Assembly: GCA_946699065.1 (NCBI GenBank)
Contig: CAMPDV010002132.1
Location: 1 to 64,000, forward strand
Source of the DNA: Loxodes magnus
Taxonomy: Eukaryota; Ciliophora; Karyorelictea; Loxodida; Loxodidae
Length of the DNA: 64,000 bases
Direction of reading: 5' to 3'
A program made the position numbers and the translations under genes. Below the pieces are notes generated by a model. That model was given only the letters and a program-made list of their open reading frames with translations, did not search any database and was not told where the DNA came from. This document shows, piece after piece, positions 64,000 to 64,000 of this stretch (the stretch's first letter is position 1; each line of letters starts with the position of its first letter).

Positions 64000-64000
64000 T

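Noticed and set aside
1-64000. CRISPR array, rRNA genes, bacterial operons
   Set aside because: No regularly spaced repeats, no rRNA-like sequence and no tightly packed ORFs were seen. The reassigned code and the intron argue for a eukaryotic nuclear genome.

Overview
This window looks like somatic or germline DNA of a karyorelict ciliate, with Loxodes-like as the best guess. The DNA is very AT-rich. Every long gene can be read only if TAA and TAG mean glutamine. TGA means tryptophan inside genes and is also the stop at their ends, which matches NCBI code 27. Two things support this: TGA and TAA fall on conserved Trp and Gln of a SecA-type helicase, and three paralogous genes all end in TGA at the same aligned position. 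Under the standard code the window appears almost gene-free.

Layout. 1-2100 holds nothing I can support. 2259-13914 (+) is a single giant gene of about 3,875 codons with one 28-nt intron. It has a long helical-repeat N-terminus, a complete SecA-type ATPase core, a TPR-like part, a hydrophobic glycine-rich stretch and an unassigned tail. 15.2-16.8, 21.3-26.0, 29.1-29.8, 42.9-51.2 and 52.5-54.2 kb are retroelement territory. There are several copies of a coiled-coil plus CCHC-knuckle ORF1, a GC-rich ORF of unknown family, one long LINE (intact 472-aa ORF1; APE endonuclease and reverse transcriptase with frame changes) and a 5'-truncated LINE. Many share a bulged 3' hairpin followed by an AAATTTATTTATTTA tail.

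The most interesting host genes are three paralogs: 19217-20602 (+), 33205-36591 (-) and 55050-58199 (-). All carry an R-S-E type ADP-ribosyltransferase (ART) domain at the C-terminus and an MG(S/N/T)C lipidation-type N-terminus, with a dense cysteine cluster in the two long copies. The long copies also contain a ubiquitin-specific protease (USP) fold in which the nucleophile Cys aligns with Phe and the catalytic His with Tyr. That makes a catalytically dead ubiquitin-binding-type module fused to an ART. The short copy lacks the USP part and has an altered ExE motif. The long copies sit in a 6-kb segmental duplication, and all three share an upstream motif.

The inferred common theme is membrane-anchored ADP-ribosylation, possibly directed at ubiquitin or ubiquitinated targets. 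The SecA-like giant is unlinked functionally as far as I can see. The right edge (63106-63999, -) holds the C-terminal part of a tail-anchored protein. Smaller genes are weakly supported, because code 27 has no unambiguous stop and coding status must be judged by composition.
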